A stretch of DNA of 64,000 nucleotides from Paraescarpia echinospica (GCA_020002185.1 CM034543.1:28624572-28688571), one strand, 5' to 3'. Positions 1-12,495 are shown, counted from the stretch's first letter. The notes: a model not told the origin generated them from the letters alone. A program made the numbers and translations.

Positions 1-656
1 TGCTAACATGTTGAAATGAGACCCCAACTTAGAAAGAGACCTCGACTTGATTGACTCTAGTTTTAACACACTCCATGTGAACTTGGATATATAAATAAAA
101 TTATTGTAACTTTATATTTGTGCACGACAGTAACAAGCGACATCCACATAGGCTTATAGGAACTAATTTATTACCTGTCCATAAGCAATACCAAGCAATA
201 ACTTTTAAAGGGAAATATGGAGGAAGGGCTTGACATTATGACACTATGTTGCTGTGTTGGTTACATCCGGTGGTAACCTTTAAAAGGGTAGGTCAACACT
301 ATTGCGTCATAACTAACCTTACGTGCTATCGATCTCAAGATGGGATCCTGTCCAGGGCGGCGTGGTAAAGGGTCATTACGAACACCGGACCTGCTCAGAG
401 GGTACCCTGCAGGCAGTGGACACACACTGACTGCCATGCAAGCCAAAACCACCCACCAACAACCCAACATGGCGTCGTGTTCGTGGACCGGTACGAGCTG
501 CTATGCCAAGTAGCACTGTACTGCTCGGTTTAATCCACTTCGCACTTACCCCGGCAACAGGGATAGGCTGGAGTCGTGCTTGAGTATGTTGACACATTGA
601 CTACGTGGCCTGGTTTCATGTCAGTTGAACAAAGATCGATTATATAACAACATTGA
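1..656. other. No recognisable gene
   Basis: I see no exon with splice signals, no TE protein and no structured repeat here. Short open frames on the minus strand look random. Confidence 0.5.
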
Positions 657-659
657 ACG

Positions 660-845
660 CGTCTGTGAATATCGTGTACGCATAATCTTCGCGCATTGAT
701 TGCAGCGTGGCGGAATACTTCTCGGTGAAGTCGATTTGTTGTTCGGTTGAATAGATCTGTCAAGGAGTAAATCGTAAAGCGCTTTGAGCAATCCTAAGGA
801 ATGGATACTGCGTTATATAAGAACCTACCTTTACCTTTACTTTTT
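660..845 (+). repeat. tRNA-derived SINE, 3' half only
   Basis: The body and tail match the full-length SINE at 59930, including GTAAAGCGCTTTGAGCA and a TATATAAGAACCTACCTTT tail. The tRNA-like head is missing, so this is a 5'-truncated copy. Confidence 0.75.
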
Positions 846-1261
846 GCCACCCAGAGCAAAAACCCAAGATGGCAAGTGAACACAAAGCGAGATTATCTAT
901 AGGTATATTATATATCTTGTTTGACCTTTGCTCCATACATAATCTACCAGGTAACAACTCCACATCATACCCCATTTTGACGGGGAGACAATACACTTTC
1001 CAAAACAATATGATATGGCCATTTTCTGAGTACGGAAGTGAAATTGTCAAGAACGAGTTCAATTTCAACATCCCGTAATGGTGAAATTGCTACCCATGGT
1101 GTGTGGTTCCTTGGGTAGATGTAAGCTGATACAACGTTATTTGTATTTATATGTGTGTAAGGAAAAGAGACTACAAATTGAAGACCCGTGTTGAGGCCAG
1201 CCCATCCCGGACAACAGCGATAAAGCGACAACGCTTTTGAGATATTTGTCAATTTGTTGGT

Positions 1262-1590
1262 GGAGTGCAGTAGCGCAGCGATAAGAGTTTCGGACTCTCG
1301 ACTGAGAGAACCCGGGTTCGAATCCTATGCAGCGGTGTCGAACCTTGGGCAAGTTCGTTTATTCTACATTGCTTCAGTTCACTCAGCTGTATGAATGGGT
1401 ACCTGTCTATAGACAGTGGTGGATATTTGTGTACAAAATATCTTCGCATTAATTGCAGCGTGGATGAATGCTTCCCAGAGGAGTCAAGATGGTGTTCGAT
1501 TGAACAGGTCCGCCAGGGAGTAAAGTGTAAACCGCTTTGAGCAGTCCCGAGGACTGGATACTGCGCTATATAAGAACTTACCTTTTTTAC
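1262..1590 (+). repeat. tRNA-derived SINE, near full length
   Basis: The head has a pol III-like A-box region and a clear B box (GGGTTCGAATCC near 1313). The body (CCTTGGGCAAGTTCGTTTA, ATTGCAGCGTGG) and the tail ending in TATATAAGAACTTACC follow. It is collinear with the copies at 10572 and 59930, which defines a family of about 325 bp. Confidence 0.85.
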
Positions 1591-2450
1591 TTTTTATTTA
1601 TGATGTACTTTATATTATCATTTGTTAACATCTGGTTTATTTTCGACAAATAATCCCAAACTATGTATGGATGCTACAGACATTTGTTTTTCACGTAGCC
1701 CCATTTGTAAACCTATTTTTTTTTCCTCAAAATGTCGCTATATAAGAACTTACATTTACTTTACTTTTAAACTATTCCCGCTGCCAGAATGTACGCAACC
1801 ACTCCTTAGAATAATCGCTACAAATACAGTCCAGCGTTTATTGGTTTCTAAAAGCACATGCGGTTAAGAGTACTACGGTCGTATAGATACGCCGCCCTTA
1901 ACAAATGTACTTTTACATAGCTGGTCATGTTTCACTCTTACAATTTATCACACCAGGAATTAATTATTATCCCCATGATATGTTGACTGATGTTGGTGAC
2001 TTTGTGACGAATAAAGCCCAATGACTGAACAACTTCTGAAACAACGTTCGTTTTATTTGTGAACGTTATTGGGTTTCCTGAAAATGTCACTAGACAATTT
2101 CGTTGAACAAGTGCGCGATATGGACAAGAGTTCATCTACCCCTAATCTGAACAATAGAAATAAGACACTGAAGTCAAACAATGATTTGGTGTGACTTATA
2201 CGATGTTTGCATATCAATTGACAAAACTCTTGACGTGTAAACAGTACTCACCCATGTGACTTCAATCCCAGAAGAGGAAAGGGCGCGTCCACTGATGTTA
2301 AATACCTACCATTTTTGTGTTAGTGTATATGACGCTGTCGATGTTCATAGCATCGATTACTGATATTTTAACATTACCTGAGTTCGTGCATTTTGTTTAT
2401 GTAGGCATCCTTAGTAAGGTGCGTGGAATGCGACAGACAGACAGATATAC
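1591..2450. other. No recognisable gene; SINE tail scrap
   Basis: At 1737-1768 there is an isolated SINE tail (CGCTATATAAGAACTTAC). Otherwise nothing is supported: no splice-flanked coding segment was seen on either strand. Confidence 0.5.
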
Positions 2451-2454
2451 CGAC

Positions 2455-2502
2455 ATAGAAACAGATAGATATAGAGAGAGGGGAAGGGGAGGGAGGCAGA
2501 GG

Positions 2503-2537
<35 letters not shown>

Positions 2538-2745
2538 GGAGAGAGAGAGACATAAAGAGAGACACAGAAAGAAAGACATACAGACAGAGACAGAGAGAGA
2601 GAGAGAGAGAGAGGGGGGGGGAGAGAGAGAGAGAGCCAGACAGACAGACAGACAGACAGACATACATACATACAAACAAACACAGCCAGACAGACAGACA
2701 CACAGGCATACATACAGACAGACAGACAGACATAGACAGATAGAT
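2455..2745. repeat. Compound purine-rich microsatellite
   Basis: Interleaved (GA)n, (GACA)n and (CATA)n tracts. The long open frames on both strands here (Arg/Glu-rich or Ser/Leu/Cys-rich) are artefacts of the repeat. Confidence 0.95.
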
Positions 2746-3551
2746 GTGCAGGACACGTCCACCAACCTCGGCCTGTCGTGAGCCTTCCTCGGAGCGACGA
2801 GGGGCGGGGTAGTCTTCGTCTTGACCACGGCGAGAGGTCGGGAGGGCGCCAACGATTACTACAAGGCACGTGACCGCAGCGAGTAGTCGCCACACGTTGG
2901 TCATGCTTGGTCCGATCAACAACCGACTTAGACGAAGACAGGGACGATATGTCCAGCTTAGAGCAAACGGCTACTCTTATAGTGGTCATAATTAGTTGAC
3001 GTCAGATGGGCCATATAAAAATGACGTCACCAAAACACTTGCACTCAAAAATGGTGCAAGTGGGTATGCACCAGTAAATACTTGTGTTGAGTTATTCCGC
3101 TGTTGAAACAATACTTACCAGAGTGACAACGTACGACTTGTCAACTCAGTGGGTTTTATTTATACTTACATTACTTCGTTGTACAGGCATAAGCGTTGTT
3201 TACGGTTGGCGCATGATATTACGTAAATTGTGAAGCATAACTATTTGTACTATATTTTGTAATATGAAAGATGAAATATCAGTATTTAGACTAGACAGTC
3301 ATCATAATCATTTGTGTTCTAGAAAAACAACTTGTAGAAACCAGCATAAGCAAAACATTGTTAGTAGCTACAATAAATGAATACTTGCACAACCAAGTCG
3401 TTATGGATTGACTACGTAGTTGACGAATATGTCACGATGGCCTCTTGCTGTAAATGTTCCTTGAAGACGTTATTGTGAAAAGGCGTACAACAGAATAAAG
3501 ATTTTAGCCACAGTATGATGAACCTCCATCTACATAGACACGTGATGTTGC
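2746..3551. other. No recognisable gene; may hold the GT49 5' flank
   Basis: AT-rich non-repetitive DNA upstream of the candidate GT49 first exon. I could not identify a convincing core promoter. Confidence 0.35.
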
Positions 3552-3632
3552 ATGTTTTCTGTTGTAGTGATGGTTGTGGTGACAGTGAGGCACTACGCTT
3601 ACCTGATATTCCGATCGTTGCTCTCACGACGC

Positions 3633-3759
3633 ATGAGGATTATCACACAATTAATGATCATCTTGATTCTACTGATATTCTTTGTAGTCATATACGAACG
3701 AAAGTACGACACATTTCACAGCGATCTTTTACGAAAGTCGCTCGATCTGCGTGCTTTGG
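3633..3759 (+). CDS. GT49 glycosyltransferase, candidate exon 1 (signal anchor)
   Basis: The frame reads a short basic start (MRIITQ), then about 17 hydrophobic residues (MIILILLIFFVVIY), then a charged lumenal stem (ERKYDTF). This is the layout of a type II Golgi membrane protein. It ends at a GTGAGT donor in phase 1, which matches the two-base start of the next exon at 6383. The frame also opens at 3552 with extra hydrophobic residues, so the true start is uncertain; I prefer 3633 because the basic residues sit just before the membrane segment. Assignment to the glycosyltransferase gene rests on topology, strand, phase and spacing, not on a conserved motif. Confidence 0.5.
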
Positions 3760-4108
3760 GTGAGTGCAGTGTTAGGACAATACATTCTGTGTGTCAAGAA
3801 ATAAATCAGAGCGTTTATTTATCTTTCGTCCACTAAACAGAACTAGTGTATCATCTACAGTTTATTGAACTTCCACCGGAAGCCGTATTCAGACGACTAA
3901 TCGGTCTAACATACAGCAGTGAGGAGACTGTTTTAGCGGTATAAAACCTACACTAGTGGTATCGCGACATCCTGAGCTATTTTGTAAGCACTAGTAATAA
4001 CGTTTATCAACTTCAGTTTTGTCATATTTTTGGTAGCGTCATATATACAACCAAATTGTTGAAATAGCCGTTGCTGCTCACGGTGCACTCACGCACGTAC
4101 CCTCACGC

Positions 4109-4162
<54 letters not shown>

Positions 4163-4359
4163 TGCGCGCACATGCCACTCACACACACGCATGCACGCAC
4201 CCACACACACACACGCTCACGCATACGCGCGCATTGGGTCCCTGAATAAGTCCTTTAAAATTTCGATAATAACACATTGAAAGTCATATCTAGGTACGTT
4301 AACAGTGCTATGCCACAAGTGCTATGCAACAGACTATCATAACACACATTTGTTTACAG
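3760..4359. other. Intron with (CA)n microsatellite
   Basis: Presumed first intron of the GT49 gene. It contains a (CA)n tract at about 4112-4160, followed by degenerate CA-rich sequence to 4215. Confidence 0.5.
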
Positions 4360-4593
4360 CAGCTGCTGTTCTTAACCCCTGGGTCGCGACCCAAGATAGG
4401 GTCGCTAAGCCATTTTAGTGGGTCGTCAATAGTCCCCTATGACTGTCAGAAATATCCTTTAGTGTCCCGCTTACCCGAATCAGATGCATGCGAGACGAAT
4501 AATTTATGCTAAATGGTGTATGAAGTTGACAAACCATATGATAGGGCCTACAGAAGTTAGGTTGCAACAACACAAGGTTAAGAACCGATGCTG
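4360..4593. mobile_element. hAT-like non-autonomous element (MITE)
   Basis: The ends form an inverted repeat: CAGCTGCTGTTCTTAACC at the left and GGTTAAGAACCGATGCTG at the right. Just inside the left end is the palindrome GGGTCGCGACCC. The CAG-type ends and GGTTAAGAACC motif are typical of hAT MITEs. The flanking 8-mers (GTTTACAG and CTTTAAAT) match at 5 of 8 positions, a decayed target-site duplication at best. No coding capacity. Confidence 0.6.
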
Positions 4594-6042
4594 CTTTAAA
4601 TAACCTTTGTAACTGACATGTTCATAATTGTAGGGGGCATTGACCCGCTCCTCTCTGTACGGTTTCTACCAATAGGTACATGTGGAACATTGTGAACAAG
4701 CCTTAGTCACTCATACATTTATCCATGCTAAACTGTAATAGCATGGCATGGTTTAAAAAAATAAAGAAATATTACTCACAGTGCGCGCCTATGGCCTAAA
4801 TACACCACAGCATTGTGAATTTATTAATACGAGTTTCATCCTATAGAGAAAGACAGCCTGAAAGCGACTACCAAAAAAAAACTGCCTCCAATGCCGCCTA
4901 TAGACAAAGCTGCACTGAAAGGTTATGGTACGTACATATACTGAAGATTTAGTTATTGCTGTCGTTCTTTTTCTTGCTTTTGTTTCGTCGCTATTTGGAC
5001 AGTGCTGTCGCTTGCAGCTCCCGCTTTCTCTCGCTCTCGTACGAATTAAGCACCATTCCTCTGAGTTTCGTGCGTGAGAGTGCGTGCGTGCGTGCGTGCG
5101 CGAGGGCGTGTGCATGTCACAAATTCGTCTGGCTTGACACACATCAGTTTTCAATTATTGCACTGGAACGCGTATTTCAATGAATCATTATATTTAAACA
5201 GTAACAATTTAGTTTAGCAGCACCTGTTTTTAAACGCGCCTTCTGGTGAGAAACCGGTAATATTGTGTTGCCGAAATCCTGTGGTTGCTAGTTGCATGTT
5301 TATAGATCTTAGAAAAGGAAGCCTAATCTCTGGCAGGCCAGAATGTGTGAAGCACCTTTATTCTCAATTATTATGTTATTTTTTTGTTCCGTATAGTTGT
5401 CAAATGCAGTTCGCGTTTCCTGCAATCGGTGTGGCGTAGAGGCCACGGTTCTCGACTGTTTGGTACCTAGAATTTAATTCAAATTCCCCAAGATTATTTT
5501 TTATAATCGTCTTTTTACATGTTTTATAAAAGTTGTTTACAGACTAATTGAATTATGTTTTTTTATAATAAATTATGGAACTTTTATACTGCAGATCAGA
5601 TAAATATAATTTATTAGTTGACTGAAAACCAGATTGTAAATGTCACTTCAAGTGTTTATTCTAACAAAATAACTTGGACACACCCACACTCATTGGTGCC
5701 TCGCTTATTTCATTATAGGAATATCTTCAAAACAAATGCACACGCGGCAAAGGGTTTCTAATAAATAATTCAATCATATTAATAATATATTATCACAACA
5801 TATTGACTTTTATTAATAAAATTGGGTGTAAATTAGGCTTAATCACCAACAAAATGGGACAAATCTCCACGGACCGCATATGAGTCCCACTTTAACAATG
5901 CACCCCCGAAACGACTTCGCAACTGGCCTGTTGGTGAAGCTAATGTAATGTTTGAATATAAGATGAAAGAATATAAGATGAAACCGCATGGTCCACCAAC
6001 CTAGCAGGAAGGACAGGGAAGTTTGTGTCAATGTGTGTGTGT
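4594..6042. other. Intronic DNA, nothing recognised
   Basis: AT-rich sequence with no splice-flanked coding stretch. A weak SINE-head-like piece is at about 5430-5490 (TTCTCGACTG followed by a B-box-like TTCAAATTCC), too degraded to call. Confidence 0.45.
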
Positions 6043-6232
<190 letters not shown>

Positions 6233-6382
6233 GTAGGCAACTTTTGCGACCATCATCACCGATTATGGTTTAATATGCATCCCGAAATTATGGTTAGTTC
6301 TAACAACTAAATCATGCATGTGTAAACTTATTAAGTTAACGTGTGTGAACTGTGGTAAAGACACACTCTACATTACTTCTAG

Positions 6383-6556
6383 GTCGATACAAAGACAACT
6401 GTACGATATACTATGAGGCAGGTCAAATGACACGAAAAGTGTACCAAGACGTGCTTCGTAAAAGTAATACCGTCAACGAAGATGACATCACTCTAGTCAC
6501 GCAACTGACATCATCACGCAGCGAGAAGTTGTACAGCCTAGCTCGGCTATGGCCGG
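6383..6556 (+). CDS. GT49 (B4GAT1/LARGE-like) glycosyltransferase, N-terminal catalytic exon
   Basis: The segment is bounded by a TTCTAG acceptor and a GTAAGT donor. It translates to a stretch containing ITLVTQLTSSRSEKLYSLA followed by RLWPG. In GT49 family enzymes the catalytic domain begins with an LVTQ-S-x-R-L-x-L-x-W-x-GP pattern, and this fits well up to the exon end. Entry phase 2+ (GT then CGA) and exit phase 1 are compatible with the upstream exon at 3633-3759. The expected continuation (PISVA-like strand, then a DxD-containing region) is not seen downstream and may lie in the assembly gap at 7878-8877. Confidence 0.72.
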
Positions 6557-6716
6557 GTAAGTGACTCCACCTACTGATCAAACATCATTGCGAAATCAAA
6601 ATGGCCGCAAATAATAATAATTATATTAATAAAATCTGCATTTTGCACATTAAAATATCATTTGCATTACACAGTTATTTAAGTAATGAATGCTAATGAC
6701 TACTCAGATAGACCCA

Positions 6717-6935
6717 TGTTGGGCCAACGTGGGCATTTTGCGTTGGCATAACGTTGGCAATCCATGTTGGGCCAACTTCATTTTGCTGGCCCAACGTTGG
6801 GCCAACGTGGGTTTATAATACACTGACGTTGGGCCAATGTTGGGCCAACGTAAGCTTATTCTATGTGCGTGGTTTGTGTGTTGGGTCAATTAACGTAGGT
6901 TTAAAATACACTTCCGTTGGGCCAACGTTTGGCCT
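6717..6935. repeat. Minisatellite of palindromic TTGGGCCAACG units
   Basis: Repeated TTGGGCCAACGT blocks, themselves palindromic, in irregular array with spacers containing GTTTATAATACACT or a variant. Its short Leu/Pro/Asn frames on both strands are by-products. Confidence 0.85.
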
Positions 6936-7110
6936 CGTGTGTTTATTCCTGGTGGGTTTTGTGCAGGTACACTATTGGTCTGGTCTTTATACACTATACA
7001 TTGATTATATAGTGCAACATACATATGATGACATTGCATGAACTTTGTTGTTAATAATATTTTTTTATTAATATGACCTACTCATAACATGACACAATCA
7101 CATCATTACG

Positions 7111-7540
<430 letters not shown>

Positions 7541-7877
7541 CCAGGGAGAAGCCTGAAACAATATACTGCCCAATTTGTTAGGGTAATTATCCAATCCACT
7601 ATTCCACTCCAGGGGTGAAAAGCACCCTCCTGTGATAAAACCGGCACTCATTTTATGTGAGCATGGGAGATTTTACGCTCAACAATCAAGCATCTGCAAT
7701 CAATGATTAGGCACAGGGTAGGAGCAACAAATAAGGAAGATGTCATTCTAACATACTAGTGGCCACTAACTTGGGAAATGTGTGGGGACGGGAAAGTCAT
7801 TCAATAATAATCTGCATAACTCACTTGGTAACATCTCAGGATTTCACTTATGTCGGAAGTACATTATTATTTAAACA

Positions 7878-8877
7878 NNNNNNNNNNNNNNNNNNNNNNN
7901 NNNNNNNNNNNNNNNNNNNNNNNNNNNNNNNNNNNNNNNNNNNNNNNNNNNNNNNNNNNNNNNNNNNNNNNNNNNNNNNNNNNNNNNNNNNNNNNNNNNN
8001 NNNNNNNNNNNNNNNNNNNNNNNNNNNNNNNNNNNNNNNNNNNNNNNNNNNNNNNNNNNNNNNNNNNNNNNNNNNNNNNNNNNNNNNNNNNNNNNNNNNN
8101 NNNNNNNNNNNNNNNNNNNNNNNNNNNNNNNNNNNNNNNNNNNNNNNNNNNNNNNNNNNNNNNNNNNNNNNNNNNNNNNNNNNNNNNNNNNNNNNNNNNN
8201 NNNNNNNNNNNNNNNNNNNNNNNNNNNNNNNNNNNNNNNNNNNNNNNNNNNNNNNNNNNNNNNNNNNNNNNNNNNNNNNNNNNNNNNNNNNNNNNNNNNN
8301 NNNNNNNNNNNNNNNNNNNNNNNNNNNNNNNNNNNNNNNNNNNNNNNNNNNNNNNNNNNNNNNNNNNNNNNNNNNNNNNNNNNNNNNNNNNNNNNNNNNN
8401 NNNNNNNNNNNNNNNNNNNNNNNNNNNNNNNNNNNNNNNNNNNNNNNNNNNNNNNNNNNNNNNNNNNNNNNNNNNNNNNNNNNNNNNNNNNNNNNNNNNN
8501 NNNNNNNNNNNNNNNNNNNNNNNNNNNNNNNNNNNNNNNNNNNNNNNNNNNNNNNNNNNNNNNNNNNNNNNNNNNNNNNNNNNNNNNNNNNNNNNNNNNN
8601 NNNNNNNNNNNNNNNNNNNNNNNNNNNNNNNNNNNNNNNNNNNNNNNNNNNNNNNNNNNNNNNNNNNNNNNNNNNNNNNNNNNNNNNNNNNNNNNNNNNN
8701 NNNNNNNNNNNNNNNNNNNNNNNNNNNNNNNNNNNNNNNNNNNNNNNNNNNNNNNNNNNNNNNNNNNNNNNNNNNNNNNNNNNNNNNNNNNNNNNNNNNN
8801 NNNNNNNNNNNNNNNNNNNNNNNNNNNNNNNNNNNNNNNNNNNNNNNNNNNNNNNNNNNNNNNNNNNNNNNNNNNNN
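7878..8877. other. Assembly gap (1,000 N)
   Basis: Exactly 1,000 unknown bases, so probably a gap of unknown true size. It is flanked on the right by (CT)n/(TA)n microsatellite at 8886-8991. It lies between GT49 exons and could hide the missing middle of that gene. Confidence 0.99.
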
Positions 8878-8885
8878 CACTCACT

Positions 8886-8991
8886 CGCTTACTCACTCTC
8901 TCTCTCTCTCTCTCTCTGTCTGTCTATATATATATATATATATGTATGTATATATATATATCTGTCTATATATATATATATATATATATAG
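8886..8991. repeat. (CT)n and (TA)n microsatellite
   Basis: CT tract followed by interrupted TA tracts directly at the right edge of the assembly gap. Confidence 0.95.
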
Positions 8992-9039
8992 TTTACCATG
9001 ATTTATAAAGTAAATTATTATGTTAGAAACTGTTACTAA

Positions 9040-9584
9040 ATATTATTTAAAATACCCGTTTGTACCCGGGTCCGGTTTTCGTGCTGCGGCCAAGGGACGT
9101 CGCCGGCGGTTGATCCGAATCCTGCATACACAGTTCATCGAGTCGAACCATTTTCTTTTCACGCGTATGCGGGTGCACGAAAATATTGCTCTTGTAGCGA
9201 ATGTAATCGAATATAGCAATCGGATAAAAAGCAGAAGTTTCGTCACTGCAGAGGTACTTCCCGGTCCACCTGCCGTCTCCGTGAATAGGGATACTTTCTT
9301 AAAATCTCAGGAACATCATTCATATGCCATTTTCCTGGAAGTACAACGATATGTGCCGCCTCTTAATAACCGAAAGCAGGCACACGATTGGTTGTAGGGA
9401 GCCGTGACACTAAGCAGAGTAATAGACAAATAAGAGAAAACTAAAGCTATGATTGGTTTATATATGTGTTTTGTTCCTGTCAAATCTACTTCGACATGTA
9501 TAAAAATACACTTGTCGAAATATTTCCCATGCGGTAACATTATTTGACGATAGAAAGATCGCTGCACAAAAATAATCCACAAAA
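9040..9584 (+). promoter_or_regulatory. Upstream flank of the CHAC1-like gene
   Basis: The stretch 9055-9250 is richer in GC and CpG than its surroundings (for example GACGTCGCCGGCGG) and lies just upstream of the CHAC1-like start codon. I infer a CpG-type promoter or 5' UTR. A 125-codon open frame at 9020-9397 shows no recognisable motif, so I do not call it a gene. Confidence 0.35.
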
Positions 9585-9732
9585 ATGGAACCGTTAAACG
9601 AAGAGAGCCTTGCGAACGTCTCAAGTATGTGGGTGTTCGGCTACGGATCAATTTTGTGGAAGACCGGATTCGAATATACGACCACGAAGGCGGGTTATTC
9701 CAGCATTCGGTTGCGACGGTTTTGGCAGGGGA
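9585..9732 (+). CDS. CHAC1: CHAC1-like gamma-glutamylcyclotransferase, exon 1
   Basis: ChaC enzymes cleave the gamma-glutamyl group of glutathione as 5-oxoproline, in the cytosol. This exon starts ATG GAACCG and encodes the family's N-terminal substrate-binding loop [14 protein letters not shown] (residues 16-29) and the conserved RRFWQGS (44-50). The start is chosen because it is the first ATG of an open frame and lies shortly before the motif. The 3' border is uncertain: a weak donor (GGA/GTGTGT) sits at the GS codons, and the family has about nine more residues (an HRG motif) before the next recognised exon, so a tiny exon may be missing. The following open codons to about 9770 do not match the family. 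Confidence 0.8.
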
Positions 9733-9784
9733 GTGTGTTATTCCAGTCTAACGCCAAGATTTCCTCATGAGGAACATAGTGATC

Positions 9785-10425
9785 CTTTGTGGAAATTTCT
9801 CCTAAACGAATAAAGGACTATTCCTTCTGATTTTACTTTGATATGAACAATCTGGTTGTGATCACTACTCCCCAGTGGCTCACATATCTTGACATTGTCA
9901 ACTAATTCTTTCTGTGAGGACAAAACTAAGTCTAACACATTCTCTCCCCTGGTTGGTTCTAGCACATGTTGAGAAACAAACTATCTTGTACTAAAACTAA
10001 AAACTTGTGGTCCTCACTCCCCATACTCTGTAGAGATTTCCATTGTATATGCCCATGGTTAAAGTCCCCCATAATAATACAGTTCCGTTTGCTTCTTCCC
10101 TTATAGCGTTTTGTATTTTTCATTCTCTTCTATGCTTATGTTTGGACTTCGATAAACTAACCCAACTGTTAACGTTGAGTTTCCTGTAACTATGTTACAC
10201 CAAACAGCTTCTTCGCAATCTGCTTCTCTTTCTAATTTTATTTCATAAGCCTGGATAGATTCTTTAATATATAAAATAACCCCACCTCCCTTTCTTCCTA
10301 TTCTATCTTTCCTAAACATTACATATCCTGTTAGTCCCAATTCGGCATCTGATATATCAGTGGTGGCCCACGATTCGGTTATACCTATTATGTGAGGGTC
10401 AATATCTTCTACCATAATGTTGGTA
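9785..10425 (-). mobile_element. CR1-like LINE fragment (endonuclease part)
   Basis: The minus strand matches the APE-type endonuclease region of the LINE copy at 18225-22916, including MVEDIDPHIIGITESW, GLTGYVMFRKDRIGRKGGG, LVYRSPNIS, MLEPTRGENVLDLVLSS and SSDHNQI. A frameshift lies near 10100. It is truncated at both ends and sits in CHAC1-like intron 1. Confidence 0.9.
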
Positions 10426-10571
10426 GAAGATTGCAGCATTGTAAATGCTTGCATTTGCATGGCTTTATCCAACTGTGTACTGGTGTCGTCTTCTGCTCTG
10501 TCTTGAAGGCTGGTGGTGCTTCCAACGTATGGAAACTTATTCTCATACTCAAGTGTATGGTTATTTTCAGT

Positions 10572-10830
10572 AGGAACGCGGTGGCATAGTTTTTAGAACG
10601 GCGGGCTCTCACTGGAGATATTCATAATTCGAATCCTCCTGCTGCCCCTTTGAACTTTGGGCAAGTTCTTTCACTCCACGTTGCTCCAGTTCACGCAGAT
10701 GTTTAAGTGAGCACCTGGCTAAAGACACTACTGCGTATTTGTGCACAAGGTGGTCGTTGCGCATTAATGACTGCTTCCCACGGAAGACGATATATTGTTC
10801 GTACAGATAGGCCTGCCAAGGTGTATTGTT
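10572..10830 (+). repeat. tRNA-derived SINE, diverged
   Basis: It is collinear with the SINE at 59930: head, B box (AATTCGAATCC), CTTTGGGCAAGTTCTTTCA, GTTGCTCCAGTTCACGCAG and GGCCTGCCAAGG. The 3' tail is lost. Confidence 0.8.
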
Positions 10831-10844
10831 GTGTTAAATTGACC

Positions 10845-11818
10845 ATAGAGTTTATGTGTGCTTGTTTGAAACAGCATGGATAGCAGAGTACAAGGGATTA
10901 ACAACAATCAATTCATAATACCAGTGGCTTTAGAACACATATATGCACATGGTCTTCATAATACCGCATTACATATTATTAATTATTCCATGTTGGATTT
11001 AATATTATCCTTCCAATACATTCCGCGTGTAACTTGCGGAAATGTACGTTTTTGGAAAACCCTGTTCCTTCCAACGACGTTCATCGTATAGAAAAATCGT
11101 GTGCTTTTGACCTCGAAAATTGCCTGGGCGTGAATTCTGTTCCAGAAACGTCCCCGTTTCTGCTGAAAAGAAATTATATTCTATATTTAAGGATAGCTTT
11201 ATTCGCTGTTAACATGAGAAGCGCTTTGGGTAGTTTGCACTTCGTGGAACCATTTTCTTTCATAATGTTAATGGTACCACGCAATTAGGCAATTACTTAT
11301 TTTCCCAGCAATTTGTCTTCTGTGAAACGAAACAAGTACTTCGCAGTATGGGACAGTGGAGGTGTACGTCCTAATAGAAATACGCTATGTATTGAGTGAA
11401 ACATTATAGTTTTAGTGACAAAACACCGAGATGCATGAATGGGATGGAATGAGTATACCCAGATTCCATGTTGATGATACTACCGTTAATATTTCGGTAC
11501 AGGGTGAATGAAACCAAAACCACACGCAAGTAAGCAAGTAACTATGCTAATGAAGTATAACTGACGTAGGTACACGCAACAACACGAAACATACAAGTAC
11601 ACATATACAAAGTACGTATTGTGTACATAGATCATTCACAAGATTATTGTGAGAGACCGCAAGCATAAACTGTACACGCGTTAAAACAGAATAACATTTT
11701 AATTACTATACATTTATATTATGTTGTCCGTATTTTTATATGGCGCAGACACCTTTACTTTAACATTGTCATTGCACACACTGAGTAAATACAACTTGTG
11801 TGATATTTCTGTCTTCAG
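10845..11818. other. CHAC1-like intron, nothing further recognised
   Basis: Unique AT-rich sequence. I searched it for the short missing exon between RRFWQGS and PGRVATL and found no convincing match. Confidence 0.4.
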
Positions 11819-11854
11819 CCCGGAAGAGTTGCCACCCTTGTGCCGGAGCCAAAC
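11819..11854 (+). CDS. CHAC1: CHAC1-like gamma-glutamylcyclotransferase, exon 2 (36 bp)
   Basis: This micro-exon of exactly 12 codons encodes PGRVATLVPEPN. It is preceded by TGTCTTCAG and followed by a perfect GTAAGT donor. The sequence matches the PGRVVTL strand that follows the FWQG motif in ChaC proteins, and both ends are in phase 0, as is the start of exon 3. It is too short for ORF finders but the splice sites and motif agree. Confidence 0.82.
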
Positions 11855-12276
11855 GTAAGTGCATCAGTTACTCAATTGTCAGGTCTTTGCGCGAGGGTTG
11901 AACTTCGGCAATTTCCCCTCAAGCTATGATCATGCGAATGGGTATTAAATAACACGTTCTACCAAACATCCATTTTGAACTCGAAGACAGCGGAAAACAA
12001 TACTGTGTCAGATAGCTCCTACACGCAGGCTGCTGTCTGGGTGACTTCTCCACAGCACTGCTACACACTACGCGAGAAATGTATGCCGTAATCCGCAGTG
12101 CACTTGGACTCAAGACAAGTCCCAGAAGAAACAGACCTACGAAATCAATAAATCACACCCTGGAAATGTTGACAGATACACTTATCTCGAAATCGGTCCT
12201 GGATACAGAGCAATGCCTCAGTGTGCGAGCGCGAGAGAACGAGAGAGCGATTGAGAGCAACAGAGATATGTATGCA
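11855..12276. other. CHAC1-like intron, nothing recognised
   Basis: Unique sequence without coding signals or repeats, ending at the TGAG tract. Confidence 0.4.
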
Positions 12277-12495
12277 GTGAGTGAGTGAGTGAGTGAGTGA
12301 GTGAGTGAGTGAGTGAGTGAGTGAGTGAGTGAGTGAGTGAGTGAGTGAGTGAGTGAGTGAGTGAGTGAGTGAGTGAGTGAGTGAGTGAGTGAGTGAGTGA
12401 GTGAGTGAGTGAGTGAGTGAGTGAGTGAGTGAGTGAGTGAGTGAGTGAGTGAGTGAGTGAGTGAGTGAGTGAGTGAGTGAGTGAGTGAGTGAGTG
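12277..12495. repeat. (TGAG)n tetranucleotide microsatellite
   Basis: About 54 almost perfect GTGA/TGAG units in one run. Very low divergence suggests recent expansion. The Ser/Leu/Thr/His open frames on the minus strand are artefacts. Confidence 0.99.

Noticed and set aside
1262..1335. tRNA gene (clear B box)
   Set aside because: No proper cloverleaf end; the sequence continues into a repeated SINE body.
7759..9001. Open frames of 330-410 codons
   Set aside because: They are made of the 1,000 N gap.
9020..9397. 125-codon open frame upstream of CHAC1-like
   Set aside because: No recognisable domain or splice context; more likely promoter or UTR sequence.
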